A stretch of 64,000 nucleotides of DNA from Stomorhina lunata (Eukaryota; Arthropoda; Insecta; Diptera; Rhiniidae), in contig OW121740.1 in the NCBI GenBank assembly GCA_933228675.1, positions 1,364,001 to 1,428,000 of the forward strand, in the 5' to 3' direction. Made by a program: the position numbers and the translations under genes. Each line of letters starts with the position of its first letter. Position 1 is the stretch's first letter. A model generated the notes under the pieces. It had not been told where the DNA came from and made no database searches. It saw only the letters and a list, made by a program, of their open reading frames with translations. Positions 1 through 13,743 of this stretch are shown one piece after another.

Positions 1-3000
1 TTTTTGTATGTATGAACTGTATAAGACTACAAAGATTTGGCCATTAATGGCCATTAAAGATACTTGGAATTTAATGGTTCAATTAAAATATAAAAAAATA
101 GAACAGTTTTACAACTGCATCTACATACCTTGTGTGTATGTTTGTAGCCTATAACAGAAAATTTTATTTTGTTTTAAAACTCACGAGTACAACAAGAATA
201 ATAAAAAAAACAGAAAGTGTTTTCGAAATCGAATTTTCAACATTCAATAGTAAAATGAGATTAATGCTTTTAGCAATTAAAACAGATTTTAAACTAAAGG
301 CAACATACAAACAAAACTCTAATTAGTTTCATAAATTTATATACATACATTTATTTTTTAGTTAATTGGTTAATCCCAAAACAGATTTAGTTAATTGCAA
401 ACTAGTATATAAATAGTATACATACGAGTAGTAAAGTTTACATGAAAACCGAATTATAAAAATGTAATGTTTTCAAAAACAAGTTGTGGTGAATTATTAA
501 ATAATTGTAATGAGCAGTATTTAATATGCATGAGTTTGTGATAATAGATATTAATGTTGTAATAATGTTTTACATAAACGTAAGTTACATAATTATTTTA
601 AACGATTTTTGCTTTTGATGTGTGTACGCCATGCCGCATTCCCTGAAAGTAGCTACTTCCGACATCAAGTGCATGAGGAACGTAGTTTACTGTTTGTCAA
701 GTTCATATTTTATAGATTGAGGAAATATGGGGAATTTACTTTATTTTCTTGCTAATGAAATGTAATCGAACTGATTTTTATTAAAAAGTATTTATTTCAA
801 AAAAAAATTAAAATGTGGACCCAGTTGCGATATAAATCATATTCGTAATTTTTACAGCTAAAATTCGAAAGTTAGAGACTTTACGTCAATCTCTGTATTT
901 TAAGGTGCGTAACAAACATATGAATATGTATGTATGTATGTTTACATATGCATATCCTTTTTGTGATAAAGTTGAGTAAAGGTTTGTTTCTTAAGTCTTT
1001 TGTTCTATTCACAGAAAATATTTAGAATAGGAGAAACTGAATTTTTAATATAATTTTAAAGTATATATTAGCATATTCTTTTCGCTAAGCTTTCGAAAAT
1101 ATAAAAATAAAATCTATGATTAAGCACAACTTTTAATTAAAAGTCTATGTATTATAACTATTTGAGCCAATTTGAATAAAACCCCAAAATTGTTGTTAGT
1201 AATTAATAAACTCTCACCTTAAGTATATGTCATCCATATGATCGTATAAGCTTTTTTTCTTGTCTAAAGAAACCCAAAATCATTATTGACAACCACTTGC
1301 TACCAATGGGGCATCTATTAAAAAACGTGTAAGCGCTTGTACACAAACAAGTACACACTTTGTATGTATGTACATATCTATGAAAACATGTACATATGTA
1401 TGTTCGTTTGGTATGGAACAACTTAACAAACTTTTCTTTATCAATCAACTTGATTTGCAACGCCACACGTGATCAATAATAATGATTAGTCTGAAGACAA
1501 CAAAAACCCCCCAACAATATTCGATTTCATACATAAATACTCCAACATAGACAAATGATCAAACAATAATGTATTGTTAATATTTTGTCTAAAATAAAGA
1601 AAAAAAATCTGTGTAACATTTTGAATAGAAACATAAAACCTATTAAAAAGACAACAATATGAGCATCAAGTTGAATGGCGGGAGGTTTTTTGTGATTGAT
1701 CAAAAGAAAACTGAAATTACATTAACTCGTGGCAGACCAAGACAATCGAATGAAATATGAATAAATGAAATTCATATTGAATGGATTTTTCTGCAATATT
1801 TATAAAAAACATACACATACGAGTATAAAGTAACAGGGTTTTTTTCCCATTTAAAGGCTAGGCGATAACACTTTAATTTCTCTAATTTTGATATAAGTTG
1901 GCGACAATTCTTAAAGTGTCAATTTTATAGCCTGTGAGTTTAATAATACAGAATTTGATTGTCTTTAAAACAAATGACCCTAATTAGTATTGTATAATTT
2001 AAAGAGAATACAAATACAAATTTGTATTTATGATGATCTTGCATGTTCAAATAATTGCTTGATCTTTGCTGATACCAGTTTATATTTAAATCAAATCTAA
2101 ACCAAACAAAATTTTAATGATTTGTGAAATAATTTTAAGTGTTTTCATTGCTTTGTCGTTAGCTGTTAATTACATGAACGTTAATAAAGTAGTTAAAATA
2201 TTTAAACACCTAAATAATGATGAATGATATGTTTAACGTTATTTGTTTTTACGTTTATAAACAACTACTAGTTAATTATTATTTTCTTCATATATACATA
2301 ATATGTATTTGTATGTATAAAAGGTCATTAAACTAATTCTAAACTATAATTTCGAACTAAAAATAAGAATACATATACATATGCGTACAATGTTTTATTT
2401 ATTTCTGACATCAATAAGCATTAAAATATTTAAACTAGATTTATAATCACTTATTTATTAAGAGCATCACAAATATAAGGTCGTAAACCATTTAAATTTG
2501 TTATATTTCCAAAGCATAAAATGCTCAAAAAGAAACCTATAAAAAATGACTGTATATTCATACTTTTAAACTCTTTTATGGGTGATATAGGGGATGTTGG
2601 TACCAGCAACGGTTCTGATTGGTCTTAACTTGGTAAGCCCAGACTTTTCTTGGTTATCCTTCATCTCAACTGTGGACACTGACCTCCTCGTGGTATTACC
2701 CGATAAAAATATGGGTTGGGACATCGGGCTCGTAATCCACTCCCGGAAAAGCAATTACTATAAAAACCTAAATTTAGAATTAAAAACTTCGATGGAAAGA
2801 CGAAGTAGAGGAAAATCTTTCAAAGCTTAGCCTACTCAATTGGAGAATATGCGCACAAGATCGAGGCGAAAAGTTGCTCGGCCTTTGACTTTAACAGGTT
2901 CTAAAAATAGGCCATTTAAGTACGTAACTACATTTTTTATTTAAGTACCGGGGACAAAATGCCTCCTGCTTCTATCCTGTTTTATTTTTTTCACATTTGT

Positions 3001-5233
3001 CTATTGTAAATCATTACAAAAATATAAGTATTGATTTAGGAACCTCCACTGATCGAGTTTTTTTTTAACAAAATAAGAATTGTAACGATTTGAATTTTAA
3101 AGATTTATACTAAGTTCAGTGACTCTACCTCTAATTTTTTTGAACCTACGTTGTAACACCAATTTATGTATTGTAGCTGAGATTTTAATTTATTTGATTA
3201 ATTTGATTTTAAGCCGAATTCAAACGGAAGAAATTCCCTTCCAAAACCTATTTTCGTAGTCTTAATCGTATACATTGCCTAAATGGAAGGGAGTCATGTT
3301 CAATTTCATTGTAGTGTATTATAACACCATGCAAGTAAATGCCATATACAATGAGATAAAAAAGGTGTCTTTCAACCGATCCAATTGAGTTGTGTCCCCA
3401 AAAAACACTTGTAGAAGTATACATATCTAATGAACGTATGCACAAACCACCATAACCAACCAAATAATTTTTGTTAGGCATATGGCAAACAAATGTCAAA
3501 CCAAACCCAAAACGCGGAATACTTTTCTTCTTGTATGACTACAAGAGAGAAGTGTATGAGTTTCTATATAATATATAGCTATAATACCAATCCCTAAAAA
3601 TATGCGATGTGGATCATACGGTAGACATTCAAGAGTCATTTTGTAGCCTCTAGCAAATTACTAACGCACAGCTTTTTAATTGCATTTGCTAAAATATTTA
3701 GCTATTGCTCTTGCGGTTCCATGGAAGTGCAAGACAAAATAAAATGGGTTTACTTAACATTTTGTTTGTTTTTTTGTTTTTGTTTTATTTTTTTATTTTC
3801 TTAATAAACAATTTTAAAGCAAAAGTGAAAAGCTGCAATTAAACCAGTCACTGGTTGCTTACAACAAAAATGTTGCCAATAACATGTATAAATGAATGTT
3901 GCTGCTATAAATGCAATCCCATTAACAATTATATTTAGACGACTTATATGTTTTTATAGAAGTATGTACATATTAAATAGGGTTTCTATTAAATGATACT
4001 CAATTGATATTGTTTTAACGTTGACAGTTATTTGCTTAATGGGGCAATATTGCCATTCAGTCTGTCTGTCTGTCTGTCTATTCGTTTGGCTTGATTTTAT
4101 TGATACAATTACGAGAAAAGTTTAAAAACATACATTTATTTTCTAAAATCGCAATTAGAACTTCTCACTGATGAATTCAATACGCGTAGGCTGGCATTCT
4201 TTGCTCCATTTGCAAACGATTATTGGTGACCTGTTATTACAAATTTATAACTGTAACTTAAAAAATACATGAGTACAGTAAAACTCATATAGGGAGACAC
4301 CGACCGTCGATGTACAATCAAATATCAAGAAGAATTCAAAATATCTATACTATATACGAGTATTTACCTATTTACTAAATTATTTTGAATATTGTCTGAC
4401 AAAAAAAACTGTGATATTCTCAATAATATTTTTAAGCGATATCTCAGAAACTTTTGTACACATTTGAATCGTTTGTTGTTAGAAAAAAAATATATTATTG
4501 AGGTAATTTAGGGTAAGTAAAGTAACCTTTTAAATTTTATTAAAATATACCCTCCTATCCTCCAATTTAAGAAGTTTGATTTTTTTTATAAAGATATGCA
4601 TATAATGATGAACATAAGTATATATATTACATTTTAACTTTGTTGACGTGTGTTTTTCGATCAACAAATTGTTGATCGTATGTTGAAAACACTAGACAGG
4701 CAGCATTATTGCCATCAAAGCAACAGCAACAAATAGTTGACGATAAGTCCATGTTTTTGCCTGCAAATGGCTTTAATATATATCAGCTATACATACGTAT
4801 GTATGTAGATATGTACTTGTAAATATGTATGTGTGCATATAGTCATTGTAATAGTAGTAAACAGAAATATTTAATAGTGATGATAGCAATTAGAAATATT
4901 AACAATTAAACTTATAAACCAAAGACTCACGCAATGTTTTTGTATTGTATTTAAAAATAGTAAAAGATTTGATGCTGCTTATAGATTATCATGCTAAGAA
5001 AAACATGAAACCAAAAACAATGTATAAAATATAGGTATTATTTGTATAAAAATGAACTTTTTTTTTAATATTTGTGTAAGAAATTAACAACTTTCGAAAT
5101 TCTTGACTAAGTGGTAATAATGTTATCACAAAAACCTTTTTGTTATTATTAACTCTTTTTCATCAGATCTCTACCACTTTTGTTTTCTTGTCATTATGAC
5201 TCGTTTCTTTAGATCACAACATCCACTTGAAAC
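1..5233. other. Upstream region of Stubble, no gene seen
   Basis: AT-rich DNA with many short TATG/TACA runs. I see no coding exon supported by splice signals or recognisable protein. The dispersed repeat at 2576-2900 and a short GTCT microsatellite near 4058-4078 are the only structured pieces. A pyrimidine-rich stretch ending in AG at 5210-5212, just before the Stubble start codon, could be a splice acceptor, so non-coding 5' exons of Stubble may lie in or beyond this region. Confidence 0.5.
2576..2900 (+). repeat. Dispersed repeat, copy 1 (inverted partner at 50540-50940)
   Basis: This stretch matches the reverse complement of 50540-50940 over several blocks, including GGGGATGTTGG near 2591, a block around 2610-2660 carrying GGTTCTGATTGGTCTTAAC, and a block around 2790-2830 with GAGGAAAATCTTTCAAAGC. 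The copies are diverged and no long shared reading frame is convincing. It is an unclassified mobile-element remnant, possibly a non-coding LINE or DNA-element piece. Confidence 0.6.
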
Positions 5234-8200
5234 ATGAGGAGGAATCGCTATAGTCGGCAATGGCTAGTCAATAAATACAATGATGCTGATGATAATAGTA
5301 AATATGATGGTGCTAAAAACCAGACTGCCACGGTACAGCATGAAAAGGAAGAAGAAACTCCAAATCAAACCTACAATTATAGTAAATATACTTCACGGCA
5401 TCGACCAACAACGACGCATAAAAATGATCCAGTAGCGCTTCACAATAAACAGCGACATTATCACTTTCACCCGCATCATGATAGTAGTAGAAATGAATCG
5501 TTAACCAAACGTACGAGACATTTATATTTTAGAAATTTTCGATGGCCTCATAAGTCCTGCTTTAACCAAATACTAGAAGTATTATTAGCGTCAGTTTTAG
5601 TCAATTGTCTGTTATATAGGCTAACGCATTTGCCATTCGCTTTGGCAACTTATGGAGATTTACAGCCGGCGAGAGGTTATCTTCATCAAGCCGAGACGAA
5701 TGTTTTTAGCAGTAATTTTCGTCAAAATGAAACTTCTGTTTTTAATTCGAATGAGGATGATGAGGATTCGTACTATCGACAGCCTCATAACATTGGTGGT
5801 TCAGCCTTTGGGTACAATGGACTTCAACTTCAGCATAATTTGGACGATAATTTGTTGAGGAGTCAAAATTTCAAAATTAGTCCAAAACCTTGTTCAACAG
5901 GTCGTATTGAAGGAACCTGTATGTTTGTATGGGAGTGTATAAAGTCAGAAGGACGTCATGTTGGTATGTGTGTGGATTCGTTCATGTTTGGCTCCTGTTG
6001 TGTTCACAACTACACGGAAAACATAGTACAACAGAATACGTTTTCATATACCAGACCCACTAAACCTTTAGGTATTGGTGGAATGAATCACAGGCCCAGG
6101 CCGCCACAACAACCCCATCGTCCTAGTATCAGGTTCGTAATAAATGTAATAACTACTACTAGAATTTGATTAAGATATTGTGTATTGTTCGTTTTTAATT
6201 TCTTTTTTATATTAATGAAGTTGAACCGCTCTTATACATAGTTTTTTTTTAATTTACTTTAAATCTATTTTATAGCGGTATGACTACTATAGAAAGGCCA
6301 CATGGAGCTGGTACTTTGGTTATAAGACCTTCAGGACCCCATCACCAAGGTGCTCTTTTAAAACCTCACTATTCTAAACCTCCGTATGCTAGCACAGCTT
6401 TATCGAGCTCAACAACAAGCACGACCTCAACCACAACCAGCACGGATGACCCCTCCTTTTTGTGGACGTCTAACTCAGTTTTTGGAGATTTGCAATCATC
6501 GGCTAGTATTGCTGCAGTGACAAGTAAATTATAAAATAACTTTAAAATTCCTGCAGTCTTTAATGACGAAATATCAATACCAAAAAACGTCCAAAATTTT
6601 AATCCTTCAAAATTTTATTACATATTCTGAATAAATTGTTAATTTTTTAATATTTTAGTTAACCATCAGCAACAACACTGGCATTTAACGACTGAACCAA
6701 ATTTTATTACCAAACCGAGGCCACCATCATGGGATAAACCTTCCACGTTAAGGCCTAAGCCTCCCAAACCACCAAAGCCACCCAAGCCCAGCAAAAAGCC
6801 CACCACGGCTCTAGATTGGTTGACTCAACAACATCAACAACAATTAACACAAAAACCTTCATTCAATACTCATTCCAGCACGACGCCAACAACCACAACG
6901 ACAAAAACTAAGCCTTCCAAGAATCCGTCTCAATCATTTTCATCAACTGCGGCAACAACGACTTCAATGATGACAACAACAACAAAAACAAAACCTGATC
7001 AGGTAAGCAATTGAAGAAAGAAGGGATTCTGGTCATTTATTTCTACTTATACTGTACATACATAATTTTTGGTATAATCTTTTGCTGGTTTGCCATTCCG
7101 CTTAGACAGGCTAACTTCGCGTTAGGGATAATGAATTTATGGCCCAAGGGGACGTTTTATTGTTTAAAAATACTTGATGAAAGATTGTCTCGACTCTGGG
7201 TGTGGCACCATAAAAGCTCCATCGTCGTCTTTAGATCGTATGTATGTGTTTGTTAGGATCTGTGTACATTATTTTTTTTTAACATTGTTCTGTAAGAAAA
7301 CATACAGTCTCAGTGGGTAAGTGTGACTCAGATCTCAGTCAGATGTTCGGGAAACTTGTATGTACATATTTATGCATGTATGTGTGTTATCGTGTCTGTC
7401 CTTTTGGTTTTCCTTTCTGTTCAATAGCATTATGCATATGGTTTTTTTTTCTTTTTTGGGAATTTAGTTCGTCTGCTTTTCTGACCACAGGCCTTGTTGA
7501 TGTAACAGTGGAGTTAGAGGAATAAAATAAGGATCATTATTTGTTTTATATATGTATGTTTGTGTGTATGTATGAGTTTTATGCATTGCACATTAGGGGC
7601 GGAGTTATTAGACGACGTCATTATGATCAGAATTTAAAAGATGACTAAATGATTTTTTATTTTCTTGTTTTTCTTTTGCATATTAAAAGGTTGTTGGACA
7701 AAGCACTAAGCCAACATCAAAGCCATCACCTCCTAATGTTACCAAACCCTATAGTAAACCTACCTCGAGCGCAAGCAGTAGTACCGCATCAACTACAACA
7801 ACATTATCATCAGCATTATTACAATCGACCTCAATGTATATTCCTACAAACCCATCTACAACAACAACGACAACTTCATCCACCACAGAGACAATGTCTA
7901 AGCCGACAACAACAACCGCTGTTTTTCCAACAAAAACTTCACAAAGGCCAACATCCTCTCAGCGACCATCTACAACATCAACTGCTGCGTCATCGTCATC
8001 ATCTTCATACACATTACCTCCATCACAAAATCTAAGCTCAATTGAATCAAATGAAATTGGGGATCACTTGGACAGTGATAGCGCCACTATAAAAACGATT
8101 TCAGCCGCACGAAGTGGTAAGTTTTAATAGATTGGAGTATTTAATTTTTTACTTACATATAATTAAATTATAACGTTGTAAGTATTTAATTAAATTTTAT

Positions 8201-9239
8201 ATAGTTTTTAAGTTTCAAAATCAAATTACGATTTCTTATCTGTAAACATAATTGAAAATATTACAGAATGTGGAACACCCGTGTTGACACGACCGGAAAC
8301 ACGCATTGTAGGTGGTAAAAGTGCAGCATTTGGACGTTGGCCCTGGCAAGTTTCTGTGCGCCGTACGTCATTTTTTGGATTTTCAAGTACTCACCGATGT
8401 GGTGGTGCTCTTATAAATGAAAACTGGATTGCTACTGCAGGTCACTGTGTTGATGAGTAAATATTTTAATTTTAATAAAATATTTTAGATAAATATTTTG
8501 TATTTTCCTATAATTCCAGTTTATTAATTTCTCAAATACGCATACGTGTGGGTGAATACGATTTTTCACATGTTCAAGAACAATTACCATACATTGAACG
8601 TGGAGTTGCTAAAAAGGTTGTACATCCCTTATACAATTTCTTTACATACGAATACGATTTGGCATTGGTTAAGTTAGAACAGCCTTTAGAATTTGCACCT
8701 CATGTTAGTCCTATATGTTTACCACAAACGGACAGCTTGTTAATTGGTATGAATGCAACTGTCACAGGTTGGGGAAGGTTGAGCGAAGGAGGCACACTGC
8801 CTTCCGTTCTGCAAGAGGTATGCAAAATATTATTAAGTTTTAGCATTAAAAATAAAGTTCGATAATTATAATTTTTATATTTTTAGGTTTCAGTGCCCAT
8901 TGTTAGTAATGACAACTGCAAAAGCATGTTCTTACGAGCTGGAAGACAAGAATTTATACCAGAAATATTTTTATGTGCCGGTTACGAGACGGGGGGACAA
9001 GACTCTTGTCAAGGTGATTCGGGCGGTCCTTTACAGGTTTGTGTATACAAGTATTTTATAAATGGGTAAAGTTTGAATACTAAGATATTCCTTTTTCTTT
9101 TAAGGTTAAATCCCAAGATGGTCGTTATTTCTTGGCTGGAATTATATCGTGGGGTATTGGATGTGCTGAAGCCAACTTGCCCGGTGTTTGTACGAGAATT
9201 TCAAAATTTGTGCCTTGGATTATCGAAAATGTAACGTGA
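5234..9239 (+). CDS. Sb: Stubble, type II transmembrane serine protease
   Basis: Eight coding exons keep phase: 5234-6132, 6276-6523, 6659-7002, 7690-8116, 8267-8456, 8520-8817, 8887-9036 and 9105-9239 (896 codons). Domain order is a cytoplasmic N-terminus, a membrane segment at about residues 112-139, a six-cysteine knotted CLIP-like domain (C220, C229, C235, C246, C255, C256), a long Ser/Thr/Pro-rich stem (about 270-639), then a trypsin-type domain. Activation would follow R652 before IVGG. The catalytic triad is H699 (TAGHC), D749 (YEYDLAL) and S847 (GDSGGP), and D841 in the S1 pocket predicts cleavage after Arg/Lys. The layout and near-identical protease domain are those of Drosophila Stubble, needed for leg and wing epithelial shape and bristle formation. 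Drosophila Stubble is about 787 residues as I recall, so the stem here is longer. 5' non-coding exons are probably missing. Confidence 0.93.
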
Positions 9240-9859
9240 TAAGCTGTTCACTATTTAGCCGCATATATGAAATATTTTTATTATCATTTATTAGTTTAAC
9301 GAATCGTATATGTAAATATCTTAAACTCAATTGTTGAAATATTGTTTTAATTTTTATTATTTCTCTAAAATTGTCATTTATTTTTCATTTTTTATTAACT
9401 TGTGATTTTATTTATTTTATTATTATATTAAAATGTAGTTAGACACAATTATTATTGTTTATTTAATTTAATTCACATCTACTAAATTCTACTCATTTCA
9501 TTTTTAAATTATTAAAAAATACATTCCTTTTGTATATAAATTCATAAAAAATTATTTATATTTGAAAACACTTGAGAGTCATTTTTAGCTTAAAATTCAA
9601 TTGTAAAAAATATTGTAATGTTTTCTAGTATTATTAAGAATATATTTTTTATTTATAAAAAAGGACCATAATAATATAAAAAAAAAACATTTATTGTCTT
9701 GCCCAAAGAAGGAAAATAAACTAAAAACAAGGATTATAATTCAATTATATTAATAAAAAGTTTTTGAGTTAATATTAAAAATCGTTTATTTTACCATTGT
9801 AAGCAAATAAATTTAAAATTATCAAATGGACTATTATCCTTTGCACTTACCTCCTTCCA

Positions 9860-10390
9860 TTGGCAATGAAAACGTACTAAATTTTTAGCAAATAGTTTTT
9901 TTTAGCAGATGTACTGGACCACAGAAACTTCATGTTCATTCTCAATACTTAAGTGGCCAACTTCTACCTTAGACAGACTACGAAAGCTAATGTCTATCCT
10001 AGCAGGACACTGCATGACATGCTAGAAGACTCAATCTTCAGAGCAATGGTTACTGCAGAAGTTATTATAATATTGAGGAGGAAGACTCGTTCACTTACCT
10101 CAGCCCAGCTTTTGGTGATCTTGGGGTTTTTCATCTAGGTTACTAGTTTCCAAACGATCTATTTGAACTCTAAAACATTAGAGTAAAATAGACTAACTGT
10201 AGCATTTGGTTTAATCAGTGCCCAAGTGACGATGATATTCCTTGTCGTCAGGTTCCTACTTCTTAAAAATTATTATTTTGACCACTAGATTTTTTATGAA
10301 TTCGTAAAAAAATAAATATGTTTGTAAAGTGGTATCAGAATGACAATTTCACTTGGGGACCCTTTGGATGGCTTATGGTTTTAATAAAAT
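9860..10390 (+). pseudogene. Decayed LINE 3' end (RNase H-like tail)
   Basis: Conceptual translation across several frameshifts and stops gives pieces typical of the C-terminal end of Jockey- or I-type LINE ORF2. There is a GHC motif near 10008, then ARRLNLQSNGYCRS followed by an acidic EEED stretch around 10025-10090. A downstream GGTATCAGAATGACAATTTC at 10332-10351 resembles the 3' non-coding sequence common after such ORFs. No intact frame survives. It lies tail-to-tail between Stubble and the Mic26/27 gene and is not expected to be functional. Confidence 0.55.
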
Positions 10391-10648
10391 AACTCACTTC
10401 AAAATTTACTTCCAGTAACTAATGCATTTTTTATTTGCATATTTCGTTAAGTAATTATTATATTTCGCGTTAATTTTTTTATGTCACAAAGCTTAAGTAG
10501 CTAATTTTAATACACTTTTTGTAAAATTTCATCGCCTCATGATATAAGAAATAAATTAAGAGAAGAACATTTTTCGTCGTCATTAAGCTATTAACTTTAC
10601 AATTTGCGAAGTTTTAAAACCTTTTAAAATTTTAACACTAGTCCGAAT

Positions 10649-11411
10649 TTACTTATTTTGTGGAAATAATGCTTCCTTAGCTTCATCGTATAAATCAATA
10701 ACCATGAATTTTATATCCTCTAGGCTAGTGGGAAATTTTGTAATGGGCTGAACATCAACCTCGTCGCCGGGCTTAACACCCTTTACAAAATTGTAGGCAA
10801 TTGCATACCCCTTGCGAGCTTCAAAGAGAGCATCTTTGGCAACCTGTTCAGCCTGTCTTGGGTAACACAATGAAGCTACTGCACCAGCACCAACGCCAGT
10901 ATATAGAAGCTTTTTGATAAAACCACCACGGGCAGCAAAAATGAAACCAGACAAACCGCCAATAGCTATAGCTCCAGCGCGGGGCATAAGATTATGAGGT
11001 TGATTCAAGTAATCAATGGTAGATTTTGTTTTTTCCTTGGCTTCATCAATGTAGTTATCGAAGAATTTCTTTTGTTCAGCTAACAATTGATAAGCAGCTT
11101 GAACTTCCGTACGAACAAGTGTTACTCCACTCTCAATAGCCCCATGAACAGGCGAATTGGCTGCTTGATGTGCGGTTCTCTGTGGCCTGTAACAAGTAAT
11201 GATGTTATTGAACAAATCAGATAAAAACTAATTATGTCTAAACTTACTTATTATGTGAATGCAACGGAGCGTAGAGAGGCAATTCAGTAGCTTTACATTG
11301 ATAGTGGGATAAATCATTTACAGCTTCTTGTTTGGTGGCATCGGGACTAGCATTTTTGACAGCGACGGCTGCCAACATGGATGTTGTTGACAAAGCACAG
11401 TTGCGAAACAT
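10649..11411 (-). CDS. MICOS complex subunit Mic26/27 (apolipoprotein O family)
   Basis: Two exons on the minus strand, 11248-11411 and 10649-11186, join with donor GTAAGT and acceptor TTACAG to give 233 codons. The first exon encodes a presequence-like N-terminus (MFRNCALSTTSMLAAVAVKN) rich in small and basic residues. The second carries the family pattern: an amphipathic stretch ending near DYLNQP, two glycine-rich hydrophobic segments (AGAIAIGGLSGFIFAARGG and LLYTGVGAGAVASLCYP), and an acidic C-terminal tail. Family members sit in the inner mitochondrial membrane and help shape cristae junctions. A possible AATAAA poly(A) signal lies near 10429 on this strand. The Drosophila counterpart is CG5903 as I recall, so no symbol is given. 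Whether it is closer to MIC26 or MIC27 cannot be decided here. Confidence 0.87.
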
Positions 11412-12969
11412 TTTGTATTGAATTTCTTTATTTTCGTTATCTCTAAGTTCAAAAAATAATCACGAATTTTGTTTACATCCAAATGACCCTCAACTGGGAG
11501 TAAATAATATTTTTAGTAATATAATTAACTAGCTAATACAAATAGATTATTACAATATTTTCACCTGAATTGCATAACGAATGACAGTTCTCTGTGACAG
11601 TTAAAACAAAGTATTGCCAGTTTAAAATTTTTTAATTACTCATATTGATTATATTTTTTATGCTTGGCAGCTCCTAATACATATTTTTGCAATTTCTTGA
11701 AGTAGTGATGCTAACATTACAGCATTTTTTGATAAATTTGACAAAAATTTTACATTAAGCTGTTTTAAAGCAAAAAATTACGTACAAAGGAAAATTAAGT
11801 CAATTTTTTTTAAAAGTTTTTTTTTTTTAACCCAAGTTAAAGTCACACATATTATACATAATATACATTTTGGCAGATAAAAATGTTCAATTCACAATAG
11901 AGTGACTTTAAACGCTGAAATTATCAAGAAGAAATTTTTATTGACATTACTATTCATTACTTCCCTTCAGAAAATTGGTTTGGTTTAATTAATCAAAAAT
12001 AAACAAATTAAATAGAATAATTATGATAAAATTAGATGGAAATATAAGAACAACAAAAAAATGCATTAAAGCTGAACTAGAGGTATTTGGAAGAAGAAAG
12101 AATTTGTAAATTGTTCTAGATTGTACGTACAAATGATGAAATGTATGGATTGACGAAGGCGAAGAAGAGAAGTGTATACAAGAAGCAATAGCGATCGAAA
12201 TACTCCCACCAAAAAGTAATAAATTAAAATTTATACTACACTAACCGGTCGACTGCAATTGAAAAATTTAAATTTATTTCATAATATGCAATGCACTTTT
12301 TAATAGCCTCTAAAATAATGTCACAGTGAACGTTTTTCAAACAGCCAGTCATTCATTCAATATACCCCCACCCAGGATACATTAGAGACTACTTGAACTA
12401 TTTCTTAAGATACACAAGTATCTATTTGTGAGTAGGTATGTATTCTTATTATTTCATTCAATCAAAATTTATATCTTCTATCCATTTGAAATTGACTTTT
12501 ACAGGACTATAAAGGACTAAAAACTGTTGCAAAGTATATTTGATAATATAAAACATTTAAACAACGCAGGAGTATTATTGCATTCTTATTCTTATAAATC
12601 AAGCAAATTCATTATCTAAGGCGTTTATTTATCAGCTATTCATTCATTCAGTCAATTTGACGATTAAGTAACTTATTTTGAAAACAAGAAATCACTTAAG
12701 GCAACAAACATTCTTATGGCTAACACTGCTTCTTCAAAATTTAGGTAAGTTAAAAAAAAATTATGTTTGTATGTACATATATTAGTAGCCAATTGTTCTT
12801 GTACAAGCGAAAGTGTGCGTCATTTACACATTCTTACAAAACTTAAAACACGGAAATCAATTCTTACCATGAAGTTCTATGATAAAAAAAGTGCTAATTT
12901 ATATTCTATTAAGGTTCTTCGATACTCGATTAATTCATTACCCCTTTCTTATATTTACAAAATATACTT
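11412..12969. other. Intergenic, no gene seen
   Basis: AT-rich sequence between the divergent Mic26/27 and TBC genes. It should hold the Mic26/27 promoter and 5' UTR, but I see no clear TATA or Inr element. A short open frame at 12767-12997 runs into the MITE at 12970 and shows no conserved features. Confidence 0.5.
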
Positions 12970-13228
12970 ATATCAAGAGCCTATACCTATTCTATGAACC
13001 AATACTTTTTAAAAACACTTTTTGTTGGGAAACTGTTATTTAAAAAAGTACATGTGTTTTAATAAAATTCAGAGGGAAGAAATCTATTTAAGAACTTATT
13101 GGCTTAAATATATTGTAGAAAAAATATTAACTTCTATTAAATTAATTTTATAATAAACAGTTTTTTGCCTCTCCTTCAAAATATTTTATTTGATTCATAA
13201 TCGGTATTGAATATAGGGTCACGATATA
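12970..13228. repeat. MITE family A, uninterrupted copy
   Basis: About 258 bp with imperfect terminal inverted repeats: ATATCAAGAGCC at the left, and at the right ATATCGTGACCC when read as reverse complement. The inner extensions (CCTAT..TATGAACCA and CCTATATTCAATACCG) also match. Flanking TA suggests TA target duplication. Its whole length aligns, in reverse orientation, with the two halves at 25622-25715 and 26815-26988, which defines the ends. No coding capacity. Confidence 0.7.
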
Positions 13229-13631
13229 AGTATTAAAAACGCTAAAATTGTTTAAAAAAACATAAAATATTCAAAAATATATGTATGTATATTTAAATTT
13301 TACAAAATAAATTGAATTTATTACTATGAAACCATTCATAACCCTCCGTAACTGACATGATGTTCCCGCAATTCTAATGACCTAATATACTACCAGACAC
13401 CATTGGTATCTTACATATTTTGATACATATTTTGAGATCAACACAATTTAAAACTTTCACTACTAGTAAAACATAATTTAATGTTTTTTAAACATCAAAT
13501 TAAACTTAAGTTAAACAAAATAATAAAATCTTTAACGTTAATATTTTCTAAATCTTTGAACTTGTGAAGTACTCTATTTAACTTTTTTGCCATAACCGCA
13601 AATATTTTTACAATGATCTATTTTTAATCTG

Positions 13632-13665
13632 CATAAATAAAATTGTTTCAAATCGCAATCAGTTG
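13632..13665 (+). promoter_or_regulatory. Possible core promoter of the TBC gene
   Basis: TCAGTTG at 13659-13665 matches the fly Initiator, with A(+1) at 13661, about 83 bases before the start codon. An AT-rich CATAAATAAA at 13632-13641 could act as a TATA box, but its spacing of about 27 bases is shorter than the usual 30-31. Prediction only. Confidence 0.4.
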
Positions 13666-13743
13666 TGAAAGTAAATTATAGAGTGTACATTAAAGTATAT
13701 CTTAAACAAATATAATTAATAATCAAGCGATTAATATTCAAAA

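Noticed and set aside
4030..4080. Near-palindrome around GCAATATTGC next to a GTCT run
   Set aside because: Short, imperfect, and without a second copy; not distinguishable from chance in AT-rich DNA.
7011..7525. Two plus-strand frames between Stubble exons 3 and 4
   Set aside because: They lie wholly in an intron with good GT and AG sites, and their sequence is low-complexity.
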